Made by a program: the position numbers and the translations under genes. The notes below the pieces were generated by a model. That model worked only from the letters and a program-made list of their open reading frames with translations. It was not told the DNA's origin and made no database searches. From positions 1 to 7,702 of the forward strand of contig USKC01000144.1 of the NCBI GenBank assembly GCA_900555195.1: DNA of 7,702 nucleotides, given 5' to 3'. Below are positions 1-5,880 of the stretch, one piece after another (within the stretch, counting starts at the first letter, position 1; the number at the start of each line of letters is the position of its first letter). Source of the DNA: an uncultured Lachnospiraceae bacterium. GTDB taxonomy: Bacteria > Bacillota > Clostridia > Lachnospirales > Lachnospiraceae.

Positions 1-1
1 A

Positions 2-259
2 AATATCCGTTATAAAGAAGCGGATGAGCGTCTCCATATTCTTGATGTCCGCTATAACTCCATTGCACAGCGGGTAGGATATCTGAATATTCCCCGGCGC
101 TTTCTCGTACATTTCATAAGCGGAATCTCCATATGCAAACACATTCTTTTTATTCTGAATCGCGATCATGTTTTTCTCAATCATGATGTGATCATCCGCA
201 GCGCTGTAAATTTTAATATTGCTTGTACCTAAATCGATTCCAAAAGCATTCGTAGACAA
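2..259 (-). CDS. mreB: MreB-like rod-shape-determining actin homologue (N-terminal 86 residues, cut by window edge)
   Basis: This is the first 86 codons of a bacterial actin of the MreB/Mbl type; the rest lies beyond base 1. These proteins bind ATP, polymerise on the inner face of the membrane and guide cell-wall synthesis during elongation. The fragment shows the phosphate-1 loop FGIDLGTSN (residues 6-14, with Ser where MreB usually has Ala), then AYGDSAYEMYEKAPGNI (about 42-58) and NGVIADIKNMETLIRFFI (about 66-83), which match the MreB pattern of Gly-rich turn, PGNI and GVIAD. The start is a TTG at 259: an AAGGAAGGAG Shine-Dalgarno stands 8 nt upstream and no in-frame ATG fits the family's N-terminus. 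It begins 16 nt after radC and the two are surely co-transcribed; the radC-mreB linkage is common in Firmicutes. Mbl or another MreB paralogue cannot be excluded from 86 residues. Confidence 0.9.
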   Translation of the reverse strand, partial: MSTNAFGIDLGTSNIKIYSAADDHIMIEKNMIAIQNKKNVFAYGDSAYEMYEKAPGNIQISYPLCNGVIADIKNMETLIRFFITDI

Positions 260-267
260 AATCTTTT

Positions 268-277
268 CTCCTTCCTT
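268..277 (-). promoter_or_regulatory. Ribosome binding site of mreB, overlapping the radC stop codon
   Basis: On the minus strand AAGGAAGGAG begins inside the radC TAA (276-278) and stands 8 nt before the TTG at 259. This strong site is what supports the unusual TTG start, and its overlap with the stop codon suggests that terminating radC ribosomes feed mreB translation. Confidence 0.75.
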
Positions 278-977
278 ATTTTAACAGGCCGGATTCACGG
301 AAACTGACATAACTGCCGTCTCCCACAATGATATGGTCGATCAGCGGCAGCTGCATCATGTCGCCCAGCCTGGCCAGATGTTCCGTAATTTCAATATCCT
401 GTCTGCTCGGCGTAGCATCACCGCTGGGATGGTTGTGCACCAGCAGGATATGCACCGCATGAAACTCCAGCGCCATGAGAAACACTTCTCTGGGAGATAC
501 CAGGGAACAGTTCACTGTTCCTTTGGACAGCACTCGGTCACAGATCAGCCGGTTTTTATTATCTGTCATCGCCAGGATCACTTCTTCCGTTGACAGATAC
601 CGCATCCGTTCCATATAATAGTCTGCCACGGTTTCCGGCCGGGTAAACTGAAGACGGTCAAACGCATCCGACATGGCAAGGCGCCTGGAAAGTTCCACAA
701 GGCACTTGATCTTAACCGCCTTCACCTGTCCGATTCCGCTGACGCGGCACAGATCGGAAACCGTCAGATACCGCAGTCCCAGCAGCCCCTTTTCCCGTCC
801 CTTTGGCAAAGCCAACACCTGCCTGGCCAGCTGCAGAGAATCCTGCGATTTGGTCCCGGTTCGGATGATAATCGCAAGGAGTTCCGCTTCCGACAGGTAC
901 TCCGGCCCCTCTTTCAGGAATTTCTCATAGGGCTTCATCTCTTCATAGAATGGTTGTTTTTGTTCTTTTTGATTCAT
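276..977 (-). CDS. radC: RadC family JAB/MPN-domain protein (former 'DNA repair protein RadC')
   Basis: A 233-residue protein, close to the usual 220-235 of the family. The N-terminal part has the conserved KEGPEYLSEAELLAIIIRTGT stretch (about residues 22-42) and a helix-hairpin-helix segment around residues 73-92 with GIG at 81-83. The C-terminal half is a JAB1/MPN-like metalloprotease-fold domain whose signature HNHPSGDATPSRQD lies at 181-194, giving the metal ligands H181, H183 and D194 with S191 in the HxHx7SxxD pattern. The name comes from an E. coli radiation phenotype later attributed to a different locus, and no biochemical role is established. I chose ATG 977 because the protein then starts as relatives do and a weak GGGA lies 6 nt upstream. 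A GTG at 1031 in the same frame overlaps the upstream stop as GTGA and would add 18 unconserved, basic residues. mreB follows after 16 nt. Confidence 0.93.
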   Translation of the reverse strand: MNQKEQKQPFYEEMKPYEKFLKEGPEYLSEAELLAIIIRTGTKSQDSLQLARQVLALPKGREKGLLGLRYLTVSDLCRVSGIGQVKAVKIKCLVELSRRLAMSDAFDRLQFTRPETVADYYMERMRYLSTEEVILAMTDNKNRLICDRVLSKGTVNCSLVSPREVFLMALEFHAVHILLVHNHPSGDATPSRQDIEITEHLARLGDMMQLPLIDHIIVGDGSYVSFRESGLLK

Positions 978-1027
978 TTTTATTCCCGTTTTCCATGCTT
1001 TCCGAACGCATCTTCCGGGAAGGCCGG

Positions 1028-1276
1028 TCACAGGATCCGGTAGATGAGCAAAGCGAGCGCTATCCCCAAAATGCTCGCCAGGCTGATCCGGATCGAAAGG
1101 GCAAAGGTGATGCTCAAAATGCCGAAATCAAGAACCATTGGGCTGGTCAGGCCGAATGTCTGTCCAAAGTTTAAAAAACTTGAAGGAAACAGACTGCCGA
1201 TAAAACCGCCCAACACAATTCCCGCCAGCACCAAAAGCAGACAAGTCCATCCATTTTTGTTCTTCATTTTTTTCAT
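1028..1276 (-). CDS. Small DUF4321-type membrane protein
   Basis: An 82-residue protein of unknown function with a basic N-terminus (MKKMKNKNGW) and two hydrophobic stretches: about residues 10-31, rich in Leu, Val and Gly with the motif AGIVLGGFIGSLFP, and about 46-79, of which the last 15-18 residues look like a true membrane helix ending in a basic IYRIL tail. The short loop FLNFGQTFGL and the PMVLDFGILSITF segment resemble the DUF4321 family of clostridial proteins; I assign this from memory of the pattern, not from a search. There is no signal peptidase site or catalytic motif. The start is ATG 1276, with AAGGA 7 nt upstream. Its TGA stop lies 50 nt before the preferred radC start, and a GTG in the radC frame overlaps it by 4 nt, so the two are co-transcribed. 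Placement directly before radC-mreB suggests a cell-envelope context, but that is guilt by association only. Confidence 0.85.
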   Translation of the reverse strand: MKKMKNKNGWTCLLLVLAGIVLGGFIGSLFPSSFLNFGQTFGLTSPMVLDFGILSITFALSIRISLASILGIALALLIYRIL

Positions 1277-1407
1277 TCATTTGTCCTTACAAGTTTTGCC
1301 ATTACCTATATTAACATACTTCCAAATTCATGTATAGAAGCTAAAACTAAAAATTTTCGCCGCATTTGACAGCATATACGGGCTTTCGACAGGCTTGGCA
1401 GGTGCCT
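1277..1407. other. 131-nt intergenic gap, the only likely transcription boundary in the window
   Basis: This is the longest gap between genes and the only one with space for a terminator plus a promoter. It is A+T-richer than its surroundings from about 1290 to 1360. Read on the minus strand, an imperfect hairpin spans the end of the PLP gene (arms GGTGC/GCACC at 1419-1423 and 1401-1405 with an extra CTT/AAG pairing inside), but no T-run follows. A second weak 4-bp stem near 1360-1376 is followed by GAAAATTTTTAG. A TGTTAATAT element near 1307-1316 could be an extended -10, but I see no good -35 partner. I therefore call neither a promoter nor a terminator with confidence. The AAGGA at 1284-1288 is the ribosome binding site of the DUF4321-type gene. 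Confidence 0.5.
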
Positions 1408-2703
1408 TTACGGAAGCCGCACCGCCCCCGCATCCAGACAATGCTGAAGCGCTTTGAGTATGCCGAATTTCGCATGAGGCCAGGTCAGGCCTCCCTGGAA
1501 ATACGCCGTATAAGGCGCCCTTAAGGGGCCGTCCGCAGACAGTTCAATGGAGGAACCGGATACAAAAGCGCCGGCCGCCATAATCACTTGGCTGTCATAT
1601 CCGGGCATATCCCAGGGTTCCGGCCGCACATGGCTGTCCACCGGAGCAGCAGCCTGAATCCCCTCGCAGAAGGCGATCAGCCCTTCAGGCTGGCCGAAAG
1701 TCACCGCCTGAATGATATCGTGCCTGGGCTCGCTTCCGTTTGGAATGACTGCCAGTCCCAGACGTTCAAACAGATTCGCCGCAAAAATCGCCCCCTTCAG
1801 CGCGCTTGCGGTCACTGTGGGCGCGAGGAAAAGGCCCTGATAGAACTGGGGAAGGACGCCGAGAGAAGCGCCTACTTCTTTCCCAAGGCCCGGGGAAGTC
1901 AGCCTTCTGGCCGCATTCTCCACACAGGTTTTCGTACCTGCGATATAACCGCCGATCGGGGCCAGCCCGCCGCCGGGATTCTTGATCAGGGAACCGACGC
2001 ACATGTCCGCCCCTACATCAGAGGGCTCGATGCGTTCGACAAATTCCCCATAACAGTTATCAACCATGCAGATCACATCCGGCTTAATCTGCCGGATGAA
2101 TGCAATCAACTCTCCGATCGCCCCAACCGACAGGGTCGGCCTGGTCTGATACCCTTTGGAGCGCTGAATGGTGACCAGCCGGGTGGACGGATTGATCGCC
2201 GCACGGATGCCTTCATAATCAAACCCGCCGTCAGGCAGCAAGTCCACTTGCCGGTAAGTTACGCCATATTCCTTTAAAGAGCCCATGGAATCCCGGATGC
2301 CGATGACTTCTTCCAGTGTGTCGTAGGGCTTTCCCACAGGGGAGAGCAGCTCGTCTCCCGGCCTCAGATTGCTCATCAGCGCCAACGCCAGCGCATGGGT
2401 CCCGCAGGTAATCTGCGGACGCACCAGGGCATCCTGCGTATGGAATACGGAAGCGTATACCGCCTCCAGGGCATCCCTGCCGATATCATTATAACCATAT
2501 CCGGTCGTCCCCAAAAGGCACGCCTCACTCACCCGGTTCTCCTGCATAGCCTTCAATACCTTGAGCTGATTATATTCCGCCGTTTCATCAATCATGCGGA
2601 ACCTCTCTTCAAGCCCGGCCAGGATTTCCCTTCCGAATTCCATCGTCTCTTTTGCAATTCCCATTGCGGAATAAAGCGTTTCCATTGAATCATTTGTTTC
2701 CAT
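1408..2703 (-). CDS. PLP-dependent methionine gamma-lyase family protein ('aluminium resistance protein', YnbB-like)
   Basis: A complete 431-residue fold-type I PLP enzyme of the Met_gamma_lyase family. Conserved blocks in order: NRVSEACLLGTTGYGYND (56-73), PQITCGTHA (96-104), RPGDELLSPVGKPYDTLEEVIG (114-135), IQRSKGYQTRP (179-189), DNCYGEF (215-221), GSLIKNPGGGLAPIGGYI (237-254), LTSPGLGKEVGAS (268-280) and PEPWDMPGYDSQVIMAAGAF (361-380). By analogy with the family, K241 in SLIKNPGGG should hold the cofactor and D215 should pair with its ring nitrogen; this is inference. The family is related to cystathionine/methionine lyases, but its physiological substrate is poorly defined and the aluminium label is historical. 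The frame is open up to 2835, but I chose ATG 2703 because AGAGGAG stands 9 nt upstream and the homologous region starts just after it. It follows miaA by 52 nt with no hfq between. Likely last gene of the mutS unit. Confidence 0.92.
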   Translation of the reverse strand: METNDSMETLYSAMGIAKETMEFGREILAGLEERFRMIDETAEYNQLKVLKAMQENRVSEACLLGTTGYGYNDIGRDALEAVYASVFHTQDALVRPQITCGTHALALALMSNLRPGDELLSPVGKPYDTLEEVIGIRDSMGSLKEYGVTYRQVDLLPDGGFDYEGIRAAINPSTRLVTIQRSKGYQTRPTLSVGAIGELIAFIRQIKPDVICMVDNCYGEFVERIEPSDVGADMCVGSLIKNPGGGLAPIGGYIAGTKTCVENAARRLTSPGLGKEVGASLGVLPQFYQGLFLAPTVTASALKGAIFAANLFERLGLAVIPNGSEPRHDIIQAVTFGQPEGLIAFCEGIQAAAPVDSHVRPEPWDMPGYDSQVIMAAGAFVSGSSIELSADGPLRAPYTAYFQGGLTWPHAKFGILKALQHCLDAGAVRLP

Positions 2704-2756
2704 CAAACCGTACTCCTCTTGTATATTTTCATCAAATCCAAATTGCGCAGCTCCAT
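2703..2756 (-). other. Putative 17-codon ORF bridging miaA and the PLP gene with TGATG junctions at both ends
   Basis: The ATG at 2756 overlaps the miaA TGA as TGATG, and the ORF's own TGA (2705-2703) overlaps the ATG of the PLP gene, again as TGATG. The predicted peptide is MELRNLDLMKIYKRSTV. It is too short and featureless to suggest a function, and its own Shine-Dalgarno is poor (GGGAG inside the end of miaA, spaced too far). The arrangement could pass terminating miaA ribosomes to the downstream start by reinitiation, but the PLP gene also has its own good site (AGAGGAG at 2713-2719) inside this ORF. It may be coincidence. Confidence 0.15.
2713..2719 (-). promoter_or_regulatory. Ribosome binding site that fixes the PLP gene start
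   Basis: AGAGGAG on the minus strand lies 9 nt before ATG 2703. It favours this start over the longer open frame reaching 2835, which would overlap the end of miaA and add 44 unconserved residues, and over the internal ATG at 2685. Confidence 0.7.
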
Positions 2757-3715
2757 CAGAACAGTTCTCTCTCCCTGCACTGCTCCAGCATATAATCCAG
2801 ACAGTTCCTGTCACTGCCCAGCGTCTGTTTATCAACCCAGATTACATCTTTTTCCCTTCGGAACCAGGTCAGCTGCCGTTTGGCAAAATGTCTGGTATCC
2901 CGCTTGATCAGATACACCGCCCGATCAAAATCATATTCTCCGTCAAGGAAGCCGAGAATCTCTTTATAGCCCAGTCCCTGCATGGAAACCATGTCCCGGG
3001 TGCATCCCATCTCCTTCAGACGCTTCACTTCTTCCACCAGGCCGCGGGAAATCATCGCATCCACCCTGCGGTCACACCTGTCATAAATCACATTCCGGTC
3101 ATCATTCAGGACAAAATAGCAAGCATTATAGGCTGCCTCGCGGCCGCGCTCCCGCTCATTGTGTTCAGAGATCTTTTCTCCTGTCTGCATATAGAATTCC
3201 AATGCACGGATCATGCGTTTTTTATTGTGTTCGTGGATCTGCTCTGCGGCCTGGCTATCCACCTGCTTTAACATCTGATGAAGGTAGCTTCCGCCCTTTT
3301 CTTCCCAGGTTTTCTCCAGCGCATTCCGAATGGAATTATCCTGTGGATTCTCAGTAAAATCAATATCATACAAAACCGCCTGAATGTAGAATCCGGTTCC
3401 GCCCACCAGAATTGGAATACGATTCCGGCCTCGTATCTCGCGGATGGCTGCTTTTGCCATCTTCTGGAAAACGGTCACATTGAATTCTTCCCAGGGCTCC
3501 AGCACATCGATCAGATGGTGGGAAATGCCTTCCGTCTCTTCCGGAAGAATTTTGGCAGAGCCGATATCCATGTGCCGGTAGACCTGCATGGAATCTGCCG
3601 AAATGATCTCTCCATTGACCGTCCTTGCCAATTCCAGAGACAGAGCTGTCTTTCCCACCGCCGTCGGTCCCGCCAGGATGATGAGCGGTTCCCTCTTTTC
3701 TTCTTTCATCAACAC
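2756..3715 (-). CDS. miaA: tRNA dimethylallyltransferase
   Basis: A 319-residue MiaA, full length for the family. It transfers a dimethylallyl group from DMAPP to N6 of A37 in tRNAs that read codons beginning with U, the first step towards ms2i6A, which steadies codon-anticodon pairing. Visible motifs: P-loop GPTAVGKT (16-23); DSMQVYR (41-47) with the catalytic-type Asp at 41; GISHHLIDV (63-71); GGTGFYI (105-111); and the C-terminal tRNA-contacting RDTRHFAKRQLTWFR (272-286). The preferred start is GTG 3715 (reading GTG TTG ATG), because AGAGG lies 5 nt upstream; the ATG at 3709 would be 11 nt from that site and costs only two residues, so the choice is minor. It begins 14 nt after mutL and is clearly in the same transcript. 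mutL-miaA linkage is widespread in bacteria; hfq, often the next gene, is not here. Confidence 0.97.
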   Translation of the reverse strand: MLMKEEKREPLIILAGPTAVGKTALSLELARTVNGEIISADSMQVYRHMDIGSAKILPEETEGISHHLIDVLEPWEEFNVTVFQKMAKAAIREIRGRNRIPILVGGTGFYIQAVLYDIDFTENPQDNSIRNALEKTWEEKGGSYLHQMLKQVDSQAAEQIHEHNKKRMIRALEFYMQTGEKISEHNERERGREAAYNACYFVLNDDRNVIYDRCDRRVDAMISRGLVEEVKRLKEMGCTRDMVSMQGLGYKEILGFLDGEYDFDRAVYLIKRDTRHFAKRQLTWFRREKDVIWVDKQTLGSDRNCLDYMLEQCRERELF

Positions 3716-3720
3716 ATCTA

Positions 3721-3725
3721 CCTCT
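3721..3725 (-). promoter_or_regulatory. Ribosome binding site of miaA in the short mutL-miaA gap
   Basis: AGAGG on the minus strand stands 5 nt before GTG 3715 and 4 nt after the mutL TGA (3732-3730). An out-of-frame ATG at 3717 overlaps the GTG and ends after two codons (ATG TGT TGA), so it is not a competing gene start, though it could lower initiation. Confidence 0.55.
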
Positions 3726-3729
3726 ATGT

Positions 3730-5868
3730 TCAGACAATTCGTTTAAATTTTTTTTCCAGCTCGTACTTGCTCATCACGATGATGGTCGGTCTGCCGTGCG
3801 GGCAGTGATATGGATTCTCCAGCTTCATGAGCTGATCCAGAAGCGCTTCCATCTCCTGATGGGTCATGGAAGTATTTCCCTTCACCGCGGATTTACAGGC
3901 CATAGAGGCCAGCTTTTCTTCAATGACGGACGGCGTCCCATGGGGAGGCGCCTCTTCCAGTTCATCCAGTATTTCCTGAAGGAAGTCTTTCTCGTGATGT
4001 CCATACAGTTCACAAGGTACCGCACGGACTGTCACAGCATTTCCGCCGAAATCCTCTATCTCGAAGCCCATTGATGCGAAATAGCTTTCATACGCTTTCA
4101 GCGTGTGTACCTCTCTTGCCGACAGATTTATCACAAGCGGGGGCGTCAGGTTCTGGCTTTCCACGCTGTTGGAACGCATCTTTTTTATGAGTGCTTCATA
4201 TTTTACCTTTTCATGTGCCGCATGCTGATCGACAAACATCAAGCGGTCTTCATACTGAACGATCCAGTAGGTATCAAACACCTGGCCCAGGATCCGGTAA
4301 TGCCTGGCCGCTTCTTTGGACAAAAGCTTTCCGTCGAACAGTTCCATCTGCTCCGCGTGCTTGATCTCATACTGCCCCGCCTCTTCCTGCAGCATTTTCT
4401 GCAGACGGACGGTTTCAAAAGGCTGCGGCGCCTCCGGTTTCTCTGCCTGCCTCTTCCGCACCTGCTCGTACGAGGCAGGCACCTGTACCGGCGCCGCCTG
4501 TTCTTCCTGTTCGGGCGCTTCTTCGGACTGTTCTCTCCGAGCCTGTTCCGGCTTTCCTTGTGTCAGCTTTTCCTGTGCCGGTTTTTCTGATATCGATTTT
4601 TCTGGTATCGGCTTTTCCTGGTTTTCCCGCTCTTTAAGGCTTATTTTCCCTGGCTCAGGCCGCGCCTCCCCCTGCACATTCAGCCCTGCAGCATTCTTTT
4701 CGCTGCTTTTCTTTGGAGCATTCTGTCCGCCGTCAGGCGCAGAGACTGGCTCCGGCCTGAGAACGCTCTCCCGGGAGGCCCCAGCAGAGATCGGCGGACG
4801 TTCTTTTCCGGAGTCCTGTTCCCTGCTGCGCGCCGGACGGCCGGATGACGGTTCATCCAGCGTAATATCCGGTATCAGTTCCCGGCTGTGCATAGCCTGC
4901 CTGACCTTTTCTTCCAGAAAGGCATACAGCCCCGGCTGATCGTGAAAACGCACTTCCATCTTGGAGGGATGTACGTTTACATCAATGTTCTCAGGAGCGA
5001 CGCGCACATGGAGCAGGGCAAAAGGAAATTTATGCTGCATCAAATAGGCCTTATAGCCCGCTTCCAGCCCTTTGGAAAGCAGCGGGCTCCTGACATATCT
5101 GCCATTTACGAAGAAGAATTCAAAGTTCCGATTGGAACGCACGGTGGATGGACTTCCCAGAAAGCCTTCCACCACCGCCTGCTCCCCTTCCGCCCGGAAA
5201 GGAATCAATTCCCTGGTCAGCTGCCTTCCATAGAGCCGGTAAACGATCTCCTTCAGATCTCCATTGCCGGAGGTGTGAAATTTCACGTTCCCGTTCACCA
5301 TGAACTGAAACGCCACATCCGGTCTGGAAAGAGCCATATGTTCCATCAGATCAGACACATAGCTTCCTTCCGTGGAGGGAGATTTCAGGAACTTTTTCCG
5401 CACGGGCGTATTGAAAAAGAGCTCTCTGGCGATAATTGTCGTACCGTCCGGAGCACCTACCTCAGAAAATTCTTTTTCCACCCCGCCTTCCAGGCGATAG
5501 TGAACGCCGGTCAGCTGGTCTTTGGTTTTACTGATCAGTTCCACCATAGAAACCGCCGCTATGCTGGAAAGCGCCTCCCCCCGGAACCCCAGGCTCTGAA
5601 TGCGAAACAGATCCTCTGCTGAACGGATCTTGCTGGTGGCATGCCGGCAGAACGCCTTTCGGATTTCTGACTTGTCAATGCCCCCTCCGTTGTCCGTCAC
5701 ACGGATAAAGGAACAGCCGCCGTCACGGATCTCCACCGTCACAGCGGCCGCACCAGCATCCATGGCATTTTCCACCAATTCCTTCACGACGCTGGCAGGC
5801 CTTTCCACCACTTCCCCGGCGGCTATTTTATCGATTGTACTGCTGTCAAGCAAATGAATCTGCGCCAT
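3730..5868 (-). CDS. mutL: DNA mismatch repair protein MutL, endonuclease type
   Basis: A 712-residue MutL, somewhat longer than B. subtilis MutL because of its linker. The N-terminal GHKL ATPase (about 1-335) has VVKELVENAMDAG with the general base E30 and Mg-binding N34, DNGGGI (59-64), GFRGEAL (94-100) and NTPVRKKF (153-160). Residues about 336-505 form a charged, Pro/Glu/Lys/Gln-rich disordered linker with five pentapeptide repeats. The C-terminal dimerisation and nuclease domain has the metal-binding DQHAAHEKVKYE (547-558, pattern DQHAx2Ex4E), ACKSAVK (657-663), CPHGRP (689-694) and a terminal FKR (708-710). These motifs mark a MutL that nicks the strand itself, as in bacteria lacking MutH. 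It couples mismatch-bound MutS to strand incision and excision. The ATG at 5868 has AGGAGAAGG just upstream, overlapping the mutS stop. An A8 run lies in codons 705-707. Confidence 0.98.
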   Translation of the reverse strand: MAQIHLLDSSTIDKIAAGEVVERPASVVKELVENAMDAGAAAVTVEIRDGGCSFIRVTDNGGGIDKSEIRKAFCRHATSKIRSAEDLFRIQSLGFRGEALSSIAAVSMVELISKTKDQLTGVHYRLEGGVEKEFSEVGAPDGTTIIARELFFNTPVRKKFLKSPSTEGSYVSDLMEHMALSRPDVAFQFMVNGNVKFHTSGNGDLKEIVYRLYGRQLTRELIPFRAEGEQAVVEGFLGSPSTVRSNRNFEFFFVNGRYVRSPLLSKGLEAGYKAYLMQHKFPFALLHVRVAPENIDVNVHPSKMEVRFHDQPGLYAFLEEKVRQAMHSRELIPDITLDEPSSGRPARSREQDSGKERPPISAGASRESVLRPEPVSAPDGGQNAPKKSSEKNAAGLNVQGEARPEPGKISLKERENQEKPIPEKSISEKPAQEKLTQGKPEQARREQSEEAPEQEEQAAPVQVPASYEQVRKRQAEKPEAPQPFETVRLQKMLQEEAGQYEIKHAEQMELFDGKLLSKEAARHYRILGQVFDTYWIVQYEDRLMFVDQHAAHEKVKYEALIKKMRSNSVESQNLTPPLVINLSAREVHTLKAYESYFASMGFEIEDFGGNAVTVRAVPCELYGHHEKDFLQEILDELEEAPPHGTPSVIEEKLASMACKSAVKGNTSMTHQEMEALLDQLMKLENPYHCPHGRPTIIVMSKYELEKKFKRIV
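3748..3755 (-). repeat. A8 homopolymer in the last codons of mutL
   Basis: The coding strand reads GAA AAA AAA TTT AAA, an uninterrupted run of eight A (codons 705-707) just before the conserved FKR. One extra A would give ATT TAA and end the protein at once, without FKRIV. Loss of one A would open a frame that runs to 3366 and add about 127 residues read through miaA. Confidence 0.9.
4550..4624 (-). repeat. Five imperfect 15-bp tandem repeats in the mutL linker
   Basis: On the plus strand five consecutive 15-base units begin at 4550, 4565, 4580, 4595 and 4610. The third and fourth differ at only two of 15 positions. They encode the pentapeptides EKPIP, EKSIS, EKPAQ, EKLTQ and GKPEQ (residues 418-442). 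Since the unit is a multiple of three, a change in copy number keeps the frame and only alters linker length. Confidence 0.85.
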
Positions 5869-5871
5869 TGT

Positions 5872-5880
5872 CCTTCTCCT
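5872..5880 (-). promoter_or_regulatory. mutL ribosome binding site overlapping the mutS stop codon
   Basis: AGGAGAAGG on the minus strand shares two bases with the mutS TAG (5881-5879); its AGGAG core is 7 nt from ATG 5868. This is consistent with translational coupling of the two partner proteins. Confidence 0.7.

Noticed and set aside
1366..1371. A perfect TTGACA-like box on the plus strand in the intergenic gap
   Set aside because: No -10 element stands at a suitable distance and no plus-strand gene follows; it is chance.
1401..1423. Hairpin at the PLP gene stop as an intrinsic terminator
   Set aside because: There is no T-run after the stem and the pairing is interrupted, so I did not call a terminator.
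1588..2277. A 229-codon plus-strand ORF opposite the PLP gene
   Set aside because: It is antisense to a clearly conserved enzyme, lacks recognisable motifs and has no ribosome binding site; such frames arise from codon bias on the opposite strand.
2704..2835. Upstream extension of the PLP gene frame, overlapping the end of miaA
   Set aside because: The 44 extra residues look like out-of-frame MiaA sequence, and the strong ribosome binding site points to ATG 2703.
3366..3737. A 123-codon minus-strand ORF in another frame over miaA
   Set aside because: It shares its DNA with the conserved MiaA frame and has no motif. It matters only as the tail that a deletion in the mutL A8 run would append.
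4316..4939. A 207-codon plus-strand ORF rich in Ser, Cys and Phe opposite the mutL linker
   Set aside because: Its composition is the mirror of the Glu/Lys/Pro-rich linker codons on the coding strand; it is not a real Cys-rich protein.
4888..5622. A 244-codon plus-strand ORF opposite the MutL ATPase domain
   Set aside because: The minus strand here encodes all the conserved GHKL motifs; the plus-strand translation has no coherent domain.
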